A DNA stretch of 64,000 nucleotides from Microbacteriaceae bacterium. GTDB lineage: Bacteria; Actinomycetota; Actinomycetes; Actinomycetales; Microbacteriaceae. The notes beneath the pieces are model-generated. The model was given only the letters and a program-made list of their open reading frames with translations, did not search any database and was not told the DNA's origin. The first letter of the stretch is position 1. The number at the start of each line of letters is the position of its first letter. Below, one piece after another: positions 54,044 through 63,875 of the stretch. The DNA is taken from the NCBI GenBank assembly GCA_947452675.1, contig CANGDL010000002.1, positions 1-64,000 of the forward strand. The letters are read 5' to 3'. The position numbers were made by a program, and so were the translations under genes.

Positions 54044-54152
54044 GTGTCTCCAAGTTTAGAGGAAAATCGGCAACCTGTCGACCCGGCAAAAAGCTAGCTG
54101 GGTCATGATGATTCCATGAGAGTGATTGCGAAGCCTTGTGAATCTCAGCGGA

Positions 54153-55019
54153 TTAACCTGAGGTGGCGGCATCGTGCACGAAGCGGATGCCCTCGAATGC
54201 TGCCAGCACCTGGGCGACACCGTCATCCTCAACCGATGCGGTGACTGCGGTTGCTGCGGCCTTGACCTCATCCGGGCCCTGGCCCATGGCAAACGCCAAT
54301 CCACCGCCGGCGCGAGCCCACTCAAACATCGAAATGTCATTGCGGCCATCGCCCATCGTGATAACTCGATCGGGTGCGATTCCAAGAGCCTTGCGTTGCG
54401 TCTCGAGTGCCGAGGCTTTGCTTATGCCCTCCGGCGAAATATCTAGCCATGCGGTGTAACCAATGGCATAGGAAACAGAGTGCAAACCGACCTCGGCGAT
54501 CACATCCAGGAAGTCTTCAACCGATTGCCCAGGCGAGAGTACGACGACTCGGCTGACTGGCTCGCCCATAAGGTGTTCGAGTGGCGTCTCAATATTGTTT
54601 GCCCCGAGCGCGTATGCAGGGAATGCTTTGTGAAACTTGTAGTCGCCGTTGGCGGTTTCGATGGCAAAGTGTGCCTCTGGCAGGTGCTCGATGAGACGTT
54701 TGAGGACCTCGGTTGGGTCGAAAGTTATCACCTCAACCGGTTTGAAACCTCGAGGGTGAGCCGGGTCTACTTCGATGGTCACGGCACCGTTCGAACAAAC
54801 GCTGAAACCATGGTTGATGCCCACCGAATTAACTACCGGTATGGCGTTCGCCGCACTGCGCCCGGTCGCCACGATTATTTCGTGACCGAGGGCGCGAACT
54901 CGCTCGACTTCGGCAACCACGCGAGGCGAAAGATAGCCGTCGTCGTGCACCAGGGTTCCATCGATGTCGATGGCAATTAGCCAGCGGTCATCCCCGGTCG
55001 CGATTGGTGTGGTCGACAT
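54153..55019 (-). CDS. HAD-superfamily (Cof-type) phosphatase
   Basis: The 288-residue cytosolic hydrolase has motif I DIDGTLVHDDGYLSPR (nucleophile D near residue 18), motif II ATGRS, and motif IV MGDGRNDISMFEWA, the Cof/SupH class IIB layout. Substrates are usually sugar phosphates or cofactors; none can be named here. It lies 20 nt downstream of serS on the same strand, so it is probably cotranscribed. Confidence 0.9.
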   Translation of the reverse strand: MSTTPIATGDDRWLIAIDIDGTLVHDDGYLSPRVVAEVERVRALGHEIIVATGRSAANAIPVVNSVGINHGFSVCSNGAVTIEVDPAHPRGFKPVEVITFDPTEVLKRLIEHLPEAHFAIETANGDYKFHKAFPAYALGANNIETPLEHLMGEPVSRVVVLSPGQSVEDFLDVIAEVGLHSVSYAIGYTAWLDISPEGISKASALETQRKALGIAPDRVITMGDGRNDISMFEWARAGGGLAFAMGQGPDEVKAAATAVTASVEDDGVAQVLAAFEGIRFVHDAATSG

Positions 55020-55039
55020 ATCAGGCGTTGCCGTTCGGG

Positions 55040-56311
55040 CTAGGCGCGAACCTTTGGCTCGATAACTTCGATGCCGCCAAGGTATGGGCGAAGGGCGGCC
55101 GGGACACGCACCGAACCATCAGCCTGCTGGTGGGTTTCAAGAATCGCGACCAACCAGCGGGTGGTGGCCAGGGTGCCGTTAAGGGTTGCCGCGGTCTGAG
55201 TCTTGCCGTTTTCGTCGCGGTAGCGCACGTTGAGTCGGCGAGCTTGGTAGGTGGTGCAGTTTGAGCTGGAGGTCAGCTCGCGATAGGTCTGCTGCGATGG
55301 AACCCAGGCCTCTGAGTCATACTTGCGGGCAGCGCTTGAACCGAGGTCACCTGCTGCGGTGTCGATAACGCGGTATGACAGCTCGCAAGCCTGGAGCATT
55401 GCCTCTTCGAGTGCCAGCAACTTGAGGTGCTCATTCTCGGCATCTTCTGGCTTGATGTAACTGAACATTTCAAGCTTGTTGAACTGGTGCACGCGCAGAA
55501 TTCCGCGGGTGTCTCGGCCAGCCGAACCGGCCTCGCGGCGGTAACACGTGGACCAACCGGCATAGCGCAGCGGCCCAGCCGAAAGATCGATGATTTCGTC
55601 GCGGTGGTATCCGGCGAGCGCAACCTCTGATGTGCCCGTCAAGTAAAGGTCGTCGGCCGGCAGGTAGTAGATCTCATCCGAGTGCTCCCCTAAGAACCCG
55701 GTTCCGGCCATTACCTCTGGGCGAACCAGGGTCGGGGTGATTAGAGCGGTGAAGTCGTGCTTGCTTGCTAGGTCTAGAGCCATGTTCATCATGGCTAGCT
55801 CTAGGCGTGCGCCCCAACCCTTGAGGAAGTAGAAGCGTGAACCCGAAACCTTGACCCCGCGCTCGATGTCGATGATGTCGAGAAGTTCGCCCAGCGCAAC
55901 GTGGTCGCGAGGTTCGAAATCGAAAGTCTGCTTGGTGCCGACCTCTTTGATTAAGGTGAAGTTCTCTTCGCCACCGGCAGGGATGCCTTCGATGACTACG
56001 TTTTCAATCTTCCAGATAAGTTCGTTTAGGTGGACCTCGGCCGCATTGGCGATCTCTAGCGCAGCCTTTACCTTCTCGGCGAGAACTTGTCCGGCCTGGA
56101 TGAGTGCTGGGCGTTCTTCCTTGGAAGCGCTGCCGACTAGCTTGGCGGCGGCATTCTGCTCGGCACGAAGCGACTCATAGGTTTGCAGGCACTTGCGCCA
56201 GTTGGCGTCGGCGGCAACGGCATCGTCAACGATTGATTCATCGTTGCCACGAGCGCGCTGGGATGCCTTAATGGCGTCTGGGTTTTCACGAAGAAGGTTG
56301 CTATCAATCAC
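55040..56311 (-). CDS. serS: Seryl-tRNA synthetase
   Basis: The 423-residue class-II synthetase has an N-terminal coiled-coil arm (about 30-105, [17 protein letters not shown]) that grips the long variable arm of tRNA-Ser. The catalytic core has [13 protein letters not shown], the motif-2 region [28 protein letters not shown], and motif 3 [16 protein letters not shown]. It starts with GTG. It is divergent from the diacylglycerol kinase gene and lies close to two tRNA-Ser genes. Confidence 0.97.
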   Translation of the reverse strand: MIDSNLLRENPDAIKASQRARGNDESIVDDAVAADANWRKCLQTYESLRAEQNAAAKLVGSASKEERPALIQAGQVLAEKVKAALEIANAAEVHLNELIWKIENVVIEGIPAGGEENFTLIKEVGTKQTFDFEPRDHVALGELLDIIDIERGVKVSGSRFYFLKGWGARLELAMMNMALDLASKHDFTALITPTLVRPEVMAGTGFLGEHSDEIYYLPADDLYLTGTSEVALAGYHRDEIIDLSAGPLRYAGWSTCYRREAGSAGRDTRGILRVHQFNKLEMFSYIKPEDAENEHLKLLALEEAMLQACELSYRVIDTAAGDLGSSAARKYDSEAWVPSQQTYRELTSSSNCTTYQARRLNVRYRDENGKTQTAATLNGTLATTRWLVAILETHQQADGSVRVPAALRPYLGGIEVIEPKVRA

Positions 56312-56368
56312 GGGGTTAAGCCTACCCGAGGGGTGGATGCCGCCGCGGATTCGACTTAGGCTAAAGGC

Positions 56369-57355
56369 ATGGGGTCAAAGTCGAAACTTGAACAGCAGCG
56401 TAAGCGCGTTGCCGTCATTTTTTACCCAGACAAAATTGCGAGACGCAAGCTCACCGCGGCAATCGAAAGTGCGGTCATGCCACTGGGGTGGGAACCCACT
56501 CTGTGGTTTCCAACCTCGGCCGAAGAGCCAGGTGGTCAGCAGACTCTTCAGGCAATCGCCCAGGGGGCAACTCATCTGTTGATTGCCGGTGGCGACGGCA
56601 CCATCCGTGAAGTGGTTGAAGCCCTCTGCTTGAACCGGCTTGGCCACCGGGTGACTCTGGGCATCCTGCCTGGTGGCACTGGGAACGTTCTTGCTCGAAA
56701 CCTCAAGATCGACTTGTATGACCTGAAGACCGCCGTTGATAGGGCCATTAATGGCAACCGCCACCCGATTGATCTCGGCCTGGTTCGCATCATTCACGAG
56801 GATGGAGCGAGAGCCGAACGTGTGTTTTCTGTAATGGCCGGAATGGGCCTTGACGCAAAGATTTTCGAAAAGACCGACCCAAAACTCAAACGGGCCATCG
56901 GTTGGGTCGCCTACATCGAAGGCGGCTTGAAGTCACTTCCGACCCTCTTTGAGCGCATGGACGTATCGGTAGATAACCGCGAACCTCGCAACCTGAAAGT
57001 GGTTTCGCTAATCATCGGCAACGTTGGTTGGCTACCGGGTCGAATAACCCTGATGCCGGATGCCAGCTTGGATGACGGCATATTGGACGTTGCCGCCGTT
57101 GGCCCTCGCCGGTTTTGGAACTGGATTGATTTTTGGGGTCGAGTGACCTGGCTAGAGCGCCTGCGGGAAAATCGCCAACTACGCCACCTGATTGATCAAA
57201 CAGCTGATGTGAAAACGCTAGAGAACCTGAGCGGTGCAAAGATTCGAGTTAGTCCGGAGAACCCGGTGTTCATTCAATTAGATGGTGACCCGATGGGAAG
57301 CGTGTTGGAGGCCGAATTTGAGGTTCAGCCTAGGGCTGTGACTGTTCGTCTCTAA
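56369..57355 (+). CDS. Diacylglycerol/lipid kinase (DagK-type)
   Basis: The 328-residue kinase has the catalytic-domain motifs [14 protein letters not shown] (near residue 75) and [15 protein letters not shown] (near 100). The C-terminal beta-domain ends with a conserved LDGDPMG. It phosphorylates a membrane lipid such as diacylglycerol, or in related enzymes a phosphatidylinositol-type substrate. Its 3' end overlaps the convergent DivIVA-like gene by 26 bp. Confidence 0.9.
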   Translation: MGSKSKLEQQRKRVAVIFYPDKIARRKLTAAIESAVMPLGWEPTLWFPTSAEEPGGQQTLQAIAQGATHLLIAGGDGTIREVVEALCLNRLGHRVTLGILPGGTGNVLARNLKIDLYDLKTAVDRAINGNRHPIDLGLVRIIHEDGARAERVFSVMAGMGLDAKIFEKTDPKLKRAIGWVAYIEGGLKSLPTLFERMDVSVDNREPRNLKVVSLIIGNVGWLPGRITLMPDASLDDGILDVAAVGPRRFWNWIDFWGRVTWLERLRENRQLRHLIDQTADVKTLENLSGAKIRVSPENPVFIQLDGDPMGSVLEAEFEVQPRAVTVRL

Positions 57356-57761
57356 AACGATTTCGAATGGCATCAAGTTCAATCTTCAAAAGTGACTTCG
57401 CTTTTTCTGCCGCCACCTCGGCCGCGGCAACGATTGCTGCAGCCTCAAGTTTTGCTTGTTCGAATAATTCTGCAGACTGAGCTTGAGCCTTTTCTAGAAT
57501 TTCTTCGGCTTCACGGGTTGCTCGGCCAGAGGCACCCGAGATTCGATCTGCCTCAGCCACGATTGCAGCGGCGTCGATCTTGCCGGTTCGAGTGAGCTGA
57601 TCGTTGAGCAAGTTGATTTCGGCACGCATTGCGTCGAGTTCTTGATTATTGCGAATCGTGCCGAGACGAGCGCGCGACAGTTCATCCTTGAGCTCTTTAA
57701 TTCGAGCATCAACCTGATCGCGGTCATAGCCGCGCATCGAAATTTTGAAAATCTCGTCCAC
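57330..57761 (-). CDS. DivIVA-domain coiled-coil protein
   Basis: The 143-residue protein starts with GTG. Its N-terminal MDEIFKISMRGYDRDQVDARIKEL matches the DivIVA/Wag31 lipid-binding head with the GYDRDQVD turn. A long Ala/Glu-rich coiled coil follows to the end. It is shorter than Wag31 and lacks a distinct C-terminal half, so it is more likely an accessory DivIVA-like protein acting at membrane curvature or in the cell-wall machinery. Probably monocistronic. Confidence 0.85.
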   Translation of the reverse strand: MDEIFKISMRGYDRDQVDARIKELKDELSRARLGTIRNNQELDAMRAEINLLNDQLTRTGKIDAAAIVAEADRISGASGRATREAEEILEKAQAQSAELFEQAKLEAAAIVAAAEVAAEKAKSLLKIELDAIRNRFRDEQSQP

Positions 57762-57841
57762 TACTTATACGCCGAACCCGTCTCCCCCAAATCTGAGTAT
57801 GGCGTCTGGGGTTAGCCCCTGTAAAGCAAATTGTTTCTGAA

Positions 57842-58789
57842 TTATTTGTTCAGCGACTTGAACCACTTATCGGCGTCGCCGAATTGTGCGTCAGAATTAT
57901 TGCCTTCATGGACAGACTTTTCCTTGTCTGCGCGAGGGTATGAACCCAGGTATTGAACCTTTGGGCTGAAACGGTGGAGGCCCTTCAGGGCTTCGGCGAT
58001 TGCCGCATCCTCGATGTGCCCCTGGGCGTCGACGTTGAAGCGATAGCGACCGAGGCGGTCGCCGATTGGGCGCGACTCGATGCGTGAGAGGTTGACGCCC
58101 CGAACAGCAAACTGCTCAAGCAACTCAAGTAGTGCACCGGGACGATCGTTTGGCATCTCGATGATGACCGAGGTCTTGTCGCGACCGGTCGCAGCCGGGG
58201 CCTTACCAGCCAGGCCAATCTGAATGAAACGGGTTTGAGCGTTCTTGTATTCGCCAATGTTCTTGGCGATCACCTTGAGGTCATAGTGATTGGTAATCGT
58301 CGAGGCCGCGACAGCAGCATTCGCGATTGAGTCGGCATGGAGCAAGCCTGCCGCGGCGGCGGCGGTCGAAGTCGCAGGCAAGTATGAGTGCCCGGCCAGA
58401 TTGGCAGCCAACCACTTGTGAGTCTGGGCGTAAGCGACCGGGTGGGTCGCGATGGTCAGCACATCCTTGATCGAAACACCAGGGCGCGCGACTAAGTTGA
58501 ACGAAACGGGCACTAGGTACTCGCCGAAGATGCGAATGCCCTCGGATGCGGCCAGCGCGTCAAGAGTTGCCGAGACGCCACCCTCGATCGAGTTCTCAAT
58601 CGGGATGACCGCTCGGGCGGAGTGACCCGAGAGCACGTTGTCGATGGCTTCTTGAACATTAGCCACCGGGTGCCAGTTCGCACCCTTGGCCTCAGGCACC
58701 TGAGCCAAGGCAAGTTCGGTAAACGTGCCAACCGGACCTAGGTATGAATAGGTCTTCTTGGTTGAACCGTTACGTGATTTCGTAGCCAT
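57842..58789 (-). CDS. pheA: Prephenate dehydratase
   Basis: The 315-residue enzyme makes phenylpyruvate from prephenate in phenylalanine synthesis. The catalytic domain runs about 13-190, with SYLGPVGTFTELAL, PIENSIEGGVSATLD and the key NAQTRFIQIG (TRF). The C-terminal ACT domain (about 205-285) has GALLELLEQFAVRGVNLSRIESRP, the phenylalanine feedback site. There is no chorismate mutase domain. It is divergent from pgm with 29 bp between starts. Confidence 0.95.
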   Translation of the reverse strand: MATKSRNGSTKKTYSYLGPVGTFTELALAQVPEAKGANWHPVANVQEAIDNVLSGHSARAVIPIENSIEGGVSATLDALAASEGIRIFGEYLVPVSFNLVARPGVSIKDVLTIATHPVAYAQTHKWLAANLAGHSYLPATSTAAAAAGLLHADSIANAAVAASTITNHYDLKVIAKNIGEYKNAQTRFIQIGLAGKAPAATGRDKTSVIIEMPNDRPGALLELLEQFAVRGVNLSRIESRPIGDRLGRYRFNVDAQGHIEDAAIAEALKGLHRFSPKVQYLGSYPRADKEKSVHEGNNSDAQFGDADKWFKSLNK

Positions 58790-58818
58790 ACATCAAGGTT
58801 AACCGCGAAAATAGTCTT

Positions 58819-60441
58819 ATGAGTGAGCGCGCGGGGCAAAAAGCCCAAGAATCTGATCTGGTCAACATCGAAAAGCTGATTGAGGCCTACTTCGAAATCC
58901 GCCCGGATGTGACCACCGCAGAGCAGAAGGTGACCTTCGGAACCAGTGGGCACCGCGGCACATCTTTGAACGGCTCCTTCAACGAGCAACACATCGCGGC
59001 TATCACCCAGGCGATTGTCGAGTATCGACAGCGCGAGAACATCCATGGCCCGATTTATGTTGGCAAAGACACCCACGCGCTTTCTGGCCCGGCCGAGCAG
59101 ACCGCTCTCGAGGTGCTCGCCGGTAACGACGTATTGACCATGGTCGATGCCGAGGGTCGCTATGTGCCAACCCCTGCCGTTTCGGTTGCCATCATCAACC
59201 ACAATGAAGGCAAGCAGCCGGGCGACCGCTCGATGGCCGATGGTCTCGTGATCACACCAAGCCACAACCCACCGACCGATGGCGGTTTCAAATACAACCC
59301 TCCCCACGGCGGCCCGGCCGACTCAGACGCCACCAACTGGATTGCCGCACGCGCGAACGAAATCATCCTTGGTGGTCTGCGCGAGGTTAAGCGCGCCGCG
59401 CCAAATGCGGTGAAGTTCCACTTCCGCGACAACTACATCGACCAGCTTGGCGACGTTCTGAACATGGATGCGATTCGCGACGCCGGTGTCTCGATAGGTG
59501 CCGACCCAATGGGTGGTGCGTCGGTGGATTATTGGGGTGCAATTGGCGAACGCTATGCTCTCAACCTGACAGTGGTGAACCCAAACGTTGACTTCCAGTT
59601 TGGCTTCATGACTCTCGACTGGGATGGCAAGATTCGCATGGACTGCTCATCTCCGCACGCCATGGCTTCTCTAATCGAGGGTCGCTCACGATTCGATATC
59701 TCGACAGGCAACGACGCGGATGCCGATCGTCACGGCATCGTTACTCGCGACGGCGGGCTCATGAACCCGAACCATTTCTTGGCCGTTGCCATCGACTATC
59801 TATGTCGCAACCGTCCGGGCTGGTCTGCCGACGCAGCGATAGGCAAGACCATGGTTTCGTCTTCGATCATCAACCGGGTGGTCGCCGACCTTGGCCGTCG
59901 CCTTATCGAGGTTCCGGTTGGTTTCAAGTGGTTCGTACCCGGCCTGATTGACGGCTCGGTGGGTTTCGGTGGCGAAGAGTCAGCGGGCGCATCTTTCTTG
60001 CGCCTAAATGGCAAATCTTGGTCCACCGACAAGGATGGTTTGATTCTCGCGCTACTTGCGGCTGAGATCACCGCCGTCACCGGCAAGACACCAACCCAGC
60101 GCTATGCCGAGTTGACCGACAAGTTCGGCGCCTCGGTTTATGAGCGGATCGATGCTCCGGCAACTCTCGACCAAAAGAGCAAACTCGGCAAGCTTTCGGC
60201 CACTGATGTTTCGGCAACCTCACTGGCCGGCGAGCAGATCACCGGCGTTTTGACCCATGCCCCCGGCAACGGCGCGGCACTGGGTGGCCTAAAGGTTGAG
60301 ACAGAAAATGCTTGGTTCGCGGCCCGTCCATCTGGCACCGAAAACGTCTACAAGATTTATGCCGAGAGCTTTAGGGGGCAGGCTCACCTGGAGCAGGTTC
60401 AGGCCGAGGCCAAGACCTTAGTTGACGGGGTGCTTGGCTAA
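58819..60441 (+). CDS. pgm: Phosphoglucomutase (alpha-D-glucose phosphate-specific)
   Basis: The 540-residue mutase interconverts glucose-1- and glucose-6-phosphate. FGTSGHRG is near residue 40, the phosphoserine loop TPSHNPP is at 146-152 (Ser148), the metal loop DADADRHG is near 295, the sugar loop GGEESAGAS is near 382 and the phosphate loop RPSGTENVYKIY is near 505. The length matches Pgm of E. coli type. Its position opposite a VanY-type peptidase gene (5-nt gap) suggests no functional link. Confidence 0.96.
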   Translation: MSERAGQKAQESDLVNIEKLIEAYFEIRPDVTTAEQKVTFGTSGHRGTSLNGSFNEQHIAAITQAIVEYRQRENIHGPIYVGKDTHALSGPAEQTALEVLAGNDVLTMVDAEGRYVPTPAVSVAIINHNEGKQPGDRSMADGLVITPSHNPPTDGGFKYNPPHGGPADSDATNWIAARANEIILGGLREVKRAAPNAVKFHFRDNYIDQLGDVLNMDAIRDAGVSIGADPMGGASVDYWGAIGERYALNLTVVNPNVDFQFGFMTLDWDGKIRMDCSSPHAMASLIEGRSRFDISTGNDADADRHGIVTRDGGLMNPNHFLAVAIDYLCRNRPGWSADAAIGKTMVSSSIINRVVADLGRRLIEVPVGFKWFVPGLIDGSVGFGGEESAGASFLRLNGKSWSTDKDGLILALLAAEITAVTGKTPTQRYAELTDKFGASVYERIDAPATLDQKSKLGKLSATDVSATSLAGEQITGVLTHAPGNGAALGGLKVETENAWFAARPSGTENVYKIYAESFRGQAHLEQVQAEAKTLVDGVLG

Positions 60442-60446
60442 GCCAT

Positions 60447-61256
60447 CTAGTAGCTGTAACTAGGTGCGGCAGGCAACTGCCAGAACTTTTCGAGCACGGT
60501 GATGTTCTTGGATTTCATCTCAGCCGCAAGATTAATGCCAACAAACCTGAAGTGCCAGGGCTCGAATTGGTAGCCGGTGGTTGCCGTTTGGCCAGCGGGG
60601 TAACGCAGGATGAAACCGTATTGCCAAGCGTTGGCGGCCAACCATTTGCCGCCCTTGGTCTTTGCGAAGCAAACCTGGATGGTGCAACCCTGACCAAGCG
60701 CGCTGACGTCGGCCGCCAAACCGGTCTGGTGTTCTGAATAACCCGGGCGCGCAGCCAAAGCTTCACCAGCTTTCAAACCGAGGCGGGCAACCTGCTTGCT
60801 GTGCACACCGACCTGCGTGTTGTAGCTGCGGAATCCGCTGTTCAAAATCAAGGTGCCAATGCCAGCCTTTTTCATACCGGCCTTCATTTTTAAGAATGCA
60901 TCGGCCGCTGGCTTTGAAAGGTTCACCGAACCGAACTGCGCCGGGGTGTAGGTGATCGGGTTGAGCGGGCGCTGTTTGTTCACCACAACCCACAGGGAAC
61001 TGCCTTTTACGAGCGAGTATGCGCTCGGATTGAAACAAAAACCACAAGTCTCGGGTGCCGTTGATTCACCTGGCGGTGGCGCCGGTGTTTCTCCAGCCGG
61101 AATTGAAACCTCCGGGTTGGGCGATGCAGAAGGCGAAGCAGCCAAAGCCGCCGTTCCAGCGAATGAAAGGCTACCGAAGGCAACGACTCCGGAAATAAAC
61201 AAAGTCAAGAGGCGGTTGACTGGCATAGAGCCGGATTGGCGTTTAGGCTGGAACAT
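60447..61256 (-). CDS. VanY-type D-alanyl-D-alanine carboxypeptidase
   Basis: About 269 residues with the start at 61256 (MFQPKRQSG). Longer readings to 61346 would overlap the divergent transporter start. Basic n-region, hydrophobic core and ALAAS cleavage site form a signal peptide. A Pro/Ser-rich linker follows, then the zinc-peptidase domain with NSGFRSYNTQ, SEHQTGLAADVS (His and Asp zinc ligands) and EPWHFRFVG (catalytic Glu-free end, zinc His). It trims stem peptides of peptidoglycan outside the membrane. One cysteine pair (CGFCF) precedes the catalytic domain. Confidence 0.88.
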   Translation of the reverse strand: MFQPKRQSGSMPVNRLLTLFISGVVAFGSLSFAGTAALAASPSASPNPEVSIPAGETPAPPPGESTAPETCGFCFNPSAYSLVKGSSLWVVVNKQRPLNPITYTPAQFGSVNLSKPAADAFLKMKAGMKKAGIGTLILNSGFRSYNTQVGVHSKQVARLGLKAGEALAARPGYSEHQTGLAADVSALGQGCTIQVCFAKTKGGKWLAANAWQYGFILRYPAGQTATTGYQFEPWHFRFVGINLAAEMKSKNITVLEKFWQLPAAPSYSY

Positions 61257-61339
61257 AAGTTCAAGCCTAACTTCGATAGGCATCACATCCGGGGGCAAAC
61301 TCCCGCGATTCAGTTTTAGAGACAGAAACGGAGCCATCC

Positions 61340-63019
61340 ATGGCACGTGCAGAACGCAAGGCGGCAGCGGCCGCCTCAGCTATTTCGGGTGTAATGACCC
61401 ACCGACAAATCATGTTGGTCCTGGTCGGCCTGATGTCAGGAATGTTCCTGTCGGCCCTCGACCAGTCCGTGGTTGGTGCTGCAATGCGAACCATCGCCGA
61501 CGACCTCAAGGGTCTCGAGCTTCAGGCGTGGGTTACCACCGCTTACCTAATTACATCGACCATCACCACTCCAATCTATGGAAAGCTCGGTGATATTCTT
61601 GGTCGCCGCCGCCTTTTCATCGTGGCAATCTCGATCTTCATCTTCGGTTCGTTGCTCTGTGGCACTGCCGCTGACATGTTCCAACTTGCAGCTTGGCGTG
61701 CGGTTCAGGGAATCGGCGCCGGTGGTCTATTCACCCTGGCGCTAACTGTGCTTGCAGACATCGTTCCGCCGCGTGAGCGTGCGCGCTACCAGGGCATGTT
61801 CCTTGGTGTGTTCGCAACCTCGTCGGTGCTCGGCCCAATCATCGGTGGTCTTTTTGCTGGTGCAAACCAGATCCTTTGGATCAGCGGCTGGCGCTGGGTG
61901 TTCCTAATCAACCTACCAATCGGCATAGTTGCCCTATTCATGGTGGTCTCGTTCCTTCACGTGCCACACACCCCTAAGAAGCACCGCATCGACTGGCTTG
62001 GCGCAATGACCATCGTTATCGCCGTTGTGCCATTGCTTCTAGTTGCCGAGAACGGCCGCGGTTGGGGCTGGGGCAGTACCGAATCAATCGCCATGTATGT
62101 AACTGGTGGCGTCGGCATCATCTTGTTCATCCTTGCTGAGCGCGCTGCAAAGCATGAGGCGCTTTTGCCACTAAGCCTGTTCAAGTCACGCACCTTCTCT
62201 ATGGCGACCATCCTTGGTGTCATTGTCGGTGTTGGCATGTTCGGTGGAATGATGACCCTTCCGCTGCTGCTGCAGATCGTGATGGGTGCAACCCCGACTC
62301 AGGCCGGCTTCATGATGCTTCCTATGGTTGCCGGCATGATGACCGCAACGATCATCTCCGGTCAGATCACCAGCAAGACCGGAAAGTACAAGATCTTCAT
62401 GGTCATCGGTCCAACCCTGTTGGCCCTTGGTTACTTCTACTTGACTAGCTTCAACGCCGACACTCAGTATTGGCAGGCATCGATCGGCATGATCTTGATC
62501 GGACTTGGTCTAGGTCAGCTAATGCAGACCCTGACCCTAGCTGCTCAGAACTCGGTGCCGGCATCGGAGGTAGGCGTTGCAACCGCATCGGCCACCTTCT
62601 TCCGTCAGATGGGTGGAACTCTCGGTGTTGCCGTATTCATCTCGATTCTGTTCAACAACCTTGCCGACACCATCCCAGCCGCCTTCAAGCGCGCGGATGT
62701 TCAGGCTGGCCTAAAGTCGGCTCTTGCCGACCCGAAGGTGCTTCAGGATCCAAACAACGCGGTCTTCCTAAAGGGTCTGCAGAGTGGCAACATGGCAGAT
62801 CTTGCGGGCAAGTTGAACACCGACTCATCGTTCCTAAACAAGCTTGACCCGCGTTTGGCTCGTCCATTCCTTGTTGGTTTTGCTGACGCCGGAGTGACCG
62901 TTTTCACCATCGCTGGAGTTGTTGTGGCGGTTGCGATCGTTATCGCGATTTTCACCAAGGCGCCGGCGCTTCGCACCAAGTCAGCGGTTCAGGAAGCAGC
63001 GGCTGCCGCAGCTCACTAA
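61340..63019 (+). CDS. MFS drug exporter, DHA2 (EmrB/QacA) family
   Basis: The 559-residue transporter has 14 predicted helices. Motif D1 reads MFLSALDQSVVGAAMRTIADDL, motif A GKLGDILGRRRLF, and motif C GVFATSSVLGPIIGGLFAG. GGAG lies 7 nt before the ATG. The DHA2 family exports drugs and other toxic compounds by proton antiport. A loop of about 80 residues before the last helix is polar. It has no regulator gene beside it. Confidence 0.93.
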   Translation: MARAERKAAAAASAISGVMTHRQIMLVLVGLMSGMFLSALDQSVVGAAMRTIADDLKGLELQAWVTTAYLITSTITTPIYGKLGDILGRRRLFIVAISIFIFGSLLCGTAADMFQLAAWRAVQGIGAGGLFTLALTVLADIVPPRERARYQGMFLGVFATSSVLGPIIGGLFAGANQILWISGWRWVFLINLPIGIVALFMVVSFLHVPHTPKKHRIDWLGAMTIVIAVVPLLLVAENGRGWGWGSTESIAMYVTGGVGIILFILAERAAKHEALLPLSLFKSRTFSMATILGVIVGVGMFGGMMTLPLLLQIVMGATPTQAGFMMLPMVAGMMTATIISGQITSKTGKYKIFMVIGPTLLALGYFYLTSFNADTQYWQASIGMILIGLGLGQLMQTLTLAAQNSVPASEVGVATASATFFRQMGGTLGVAVFISILFNNLADTIPAAFKRADVQAGLKSALADPKVLQDPNNAVFLKGLQSGNMADLAGKLNTDSSFLNKLDPRLARPFLVGFADAGVTVFTIAGVVVAVAIVIAIFTKAPALRTKSAVQEAAAAAAH

Positions 63020-63858
63020 ACGAATTCGACAGCTATTCCCAAAGCCCCGAAACGGTCGCGCATCACGGCGATTGATTCGGGGTTTTGGTCTACCAGGATG
63101 AACCTGCGGTCGAGCTCTGCCGCCGCAGCGCCGGTGGTTCCCGAGCCGCCAAAGAAGTCGATAACCGTGTCGCCCGGGCGCGACGAGGCCTGGATGATTC
63201 TGCGCAGAACGCCCAATGGTTTCTGGGTTGGATAGCCGGTTTTTTCTTTGCCGGTTGGTGAAACGATGGTGTGCCACCACACGTCAGTTGGCAACTTGCC
63301 CTTCTCAACCTTTTCGGGAGTGACTAGGCCTGGCGCCATATAAGGCTCGCGATCGACTTCGCTCGAGTTGAAGAAATATTTGGTCGGGTTCTTCACGTAA
63401 ACCAGGATGGTGTCATGCTTAGCCGGCCAACGGTTCTTGCTCTTGCCGCCATAGTCGTAAGCCCAGATGATTTCGTTCAAGAAGCAGTCGCGGCCGAACA
63501 GTGCGTCGAGCAACACTTTGGCATAGTGAGATTCTCGGTAGTCGAGGTGCAAATAGAGAGTGCCGGTTTCGTTTAGTAGGCGCCAAGCCTCTTCTAGTCT
63601 CGGTTCGAGAAAAGCCCAGTAGTCGGCAAATTCGTCGTCATAGCTCAAAACGGTTTGGCGAACAGTTTCATAGTGGCGGCCCTTAAACCCGACTCGACCG
63701 CCCTCGGTCACGCGAGTGGTGGTGGCGGTGCCACGGCTCTGAGTGCGGCCGGTGTTGAATGGTGGGTCGATGTATATGAGTTGAGCCGATTCGGATGGCA
63801 TAGATTTGAGTACGGCAAGGTTGTCTCCGAAGAAGACTTTGTTCACATTTGCCGGCAC
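63016..63858 (-). CDS. Solitary DNA (N6-adenine or N4-cytosine) methyltransferase, beta-class
   Basis: The 280-residue enzyme has catalytic motif IV IDPPFNTG (residues 30-37) before the SAM-binding motif I DFFGGSGTTGAAA (near residue 230), the beta-class order. It starts with GTG. No restriction gene stands beside it, so it is an orphan methyltransferase. DPPF is more usual for N6-adenine. It overlaps the transporter's 3' end by 4 bp. Confidence 0.9.
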   Translation of the reverse strand: MPANVNKVFFGDNLAVLKSMPSESAQLIYIDPPFNTGRTQSRGTATTTRVTEGGRVGFKGRHYETVRQTVLSYDDEFADYWAFLEPRLEEAWRLLNETGTLYLHLDYRESHYAKVLLDALFGRDCFLNEIIWAYDYGGKSKNRWPAKHDTILVYVKNPTKYFFNSSEVDREPYMAPGLVTPEKVEKGKLPTDVWWHTIVSPTGKEKTGYPTQKPLGVLRRIIQASSRPGDTVIDFFGGSGTTGAAAAELDRRFILVDQNPESIAVMRDRFGALGIAVEFV

Positions 63859-63875
63859 AGAAAGAGATTAACAGT

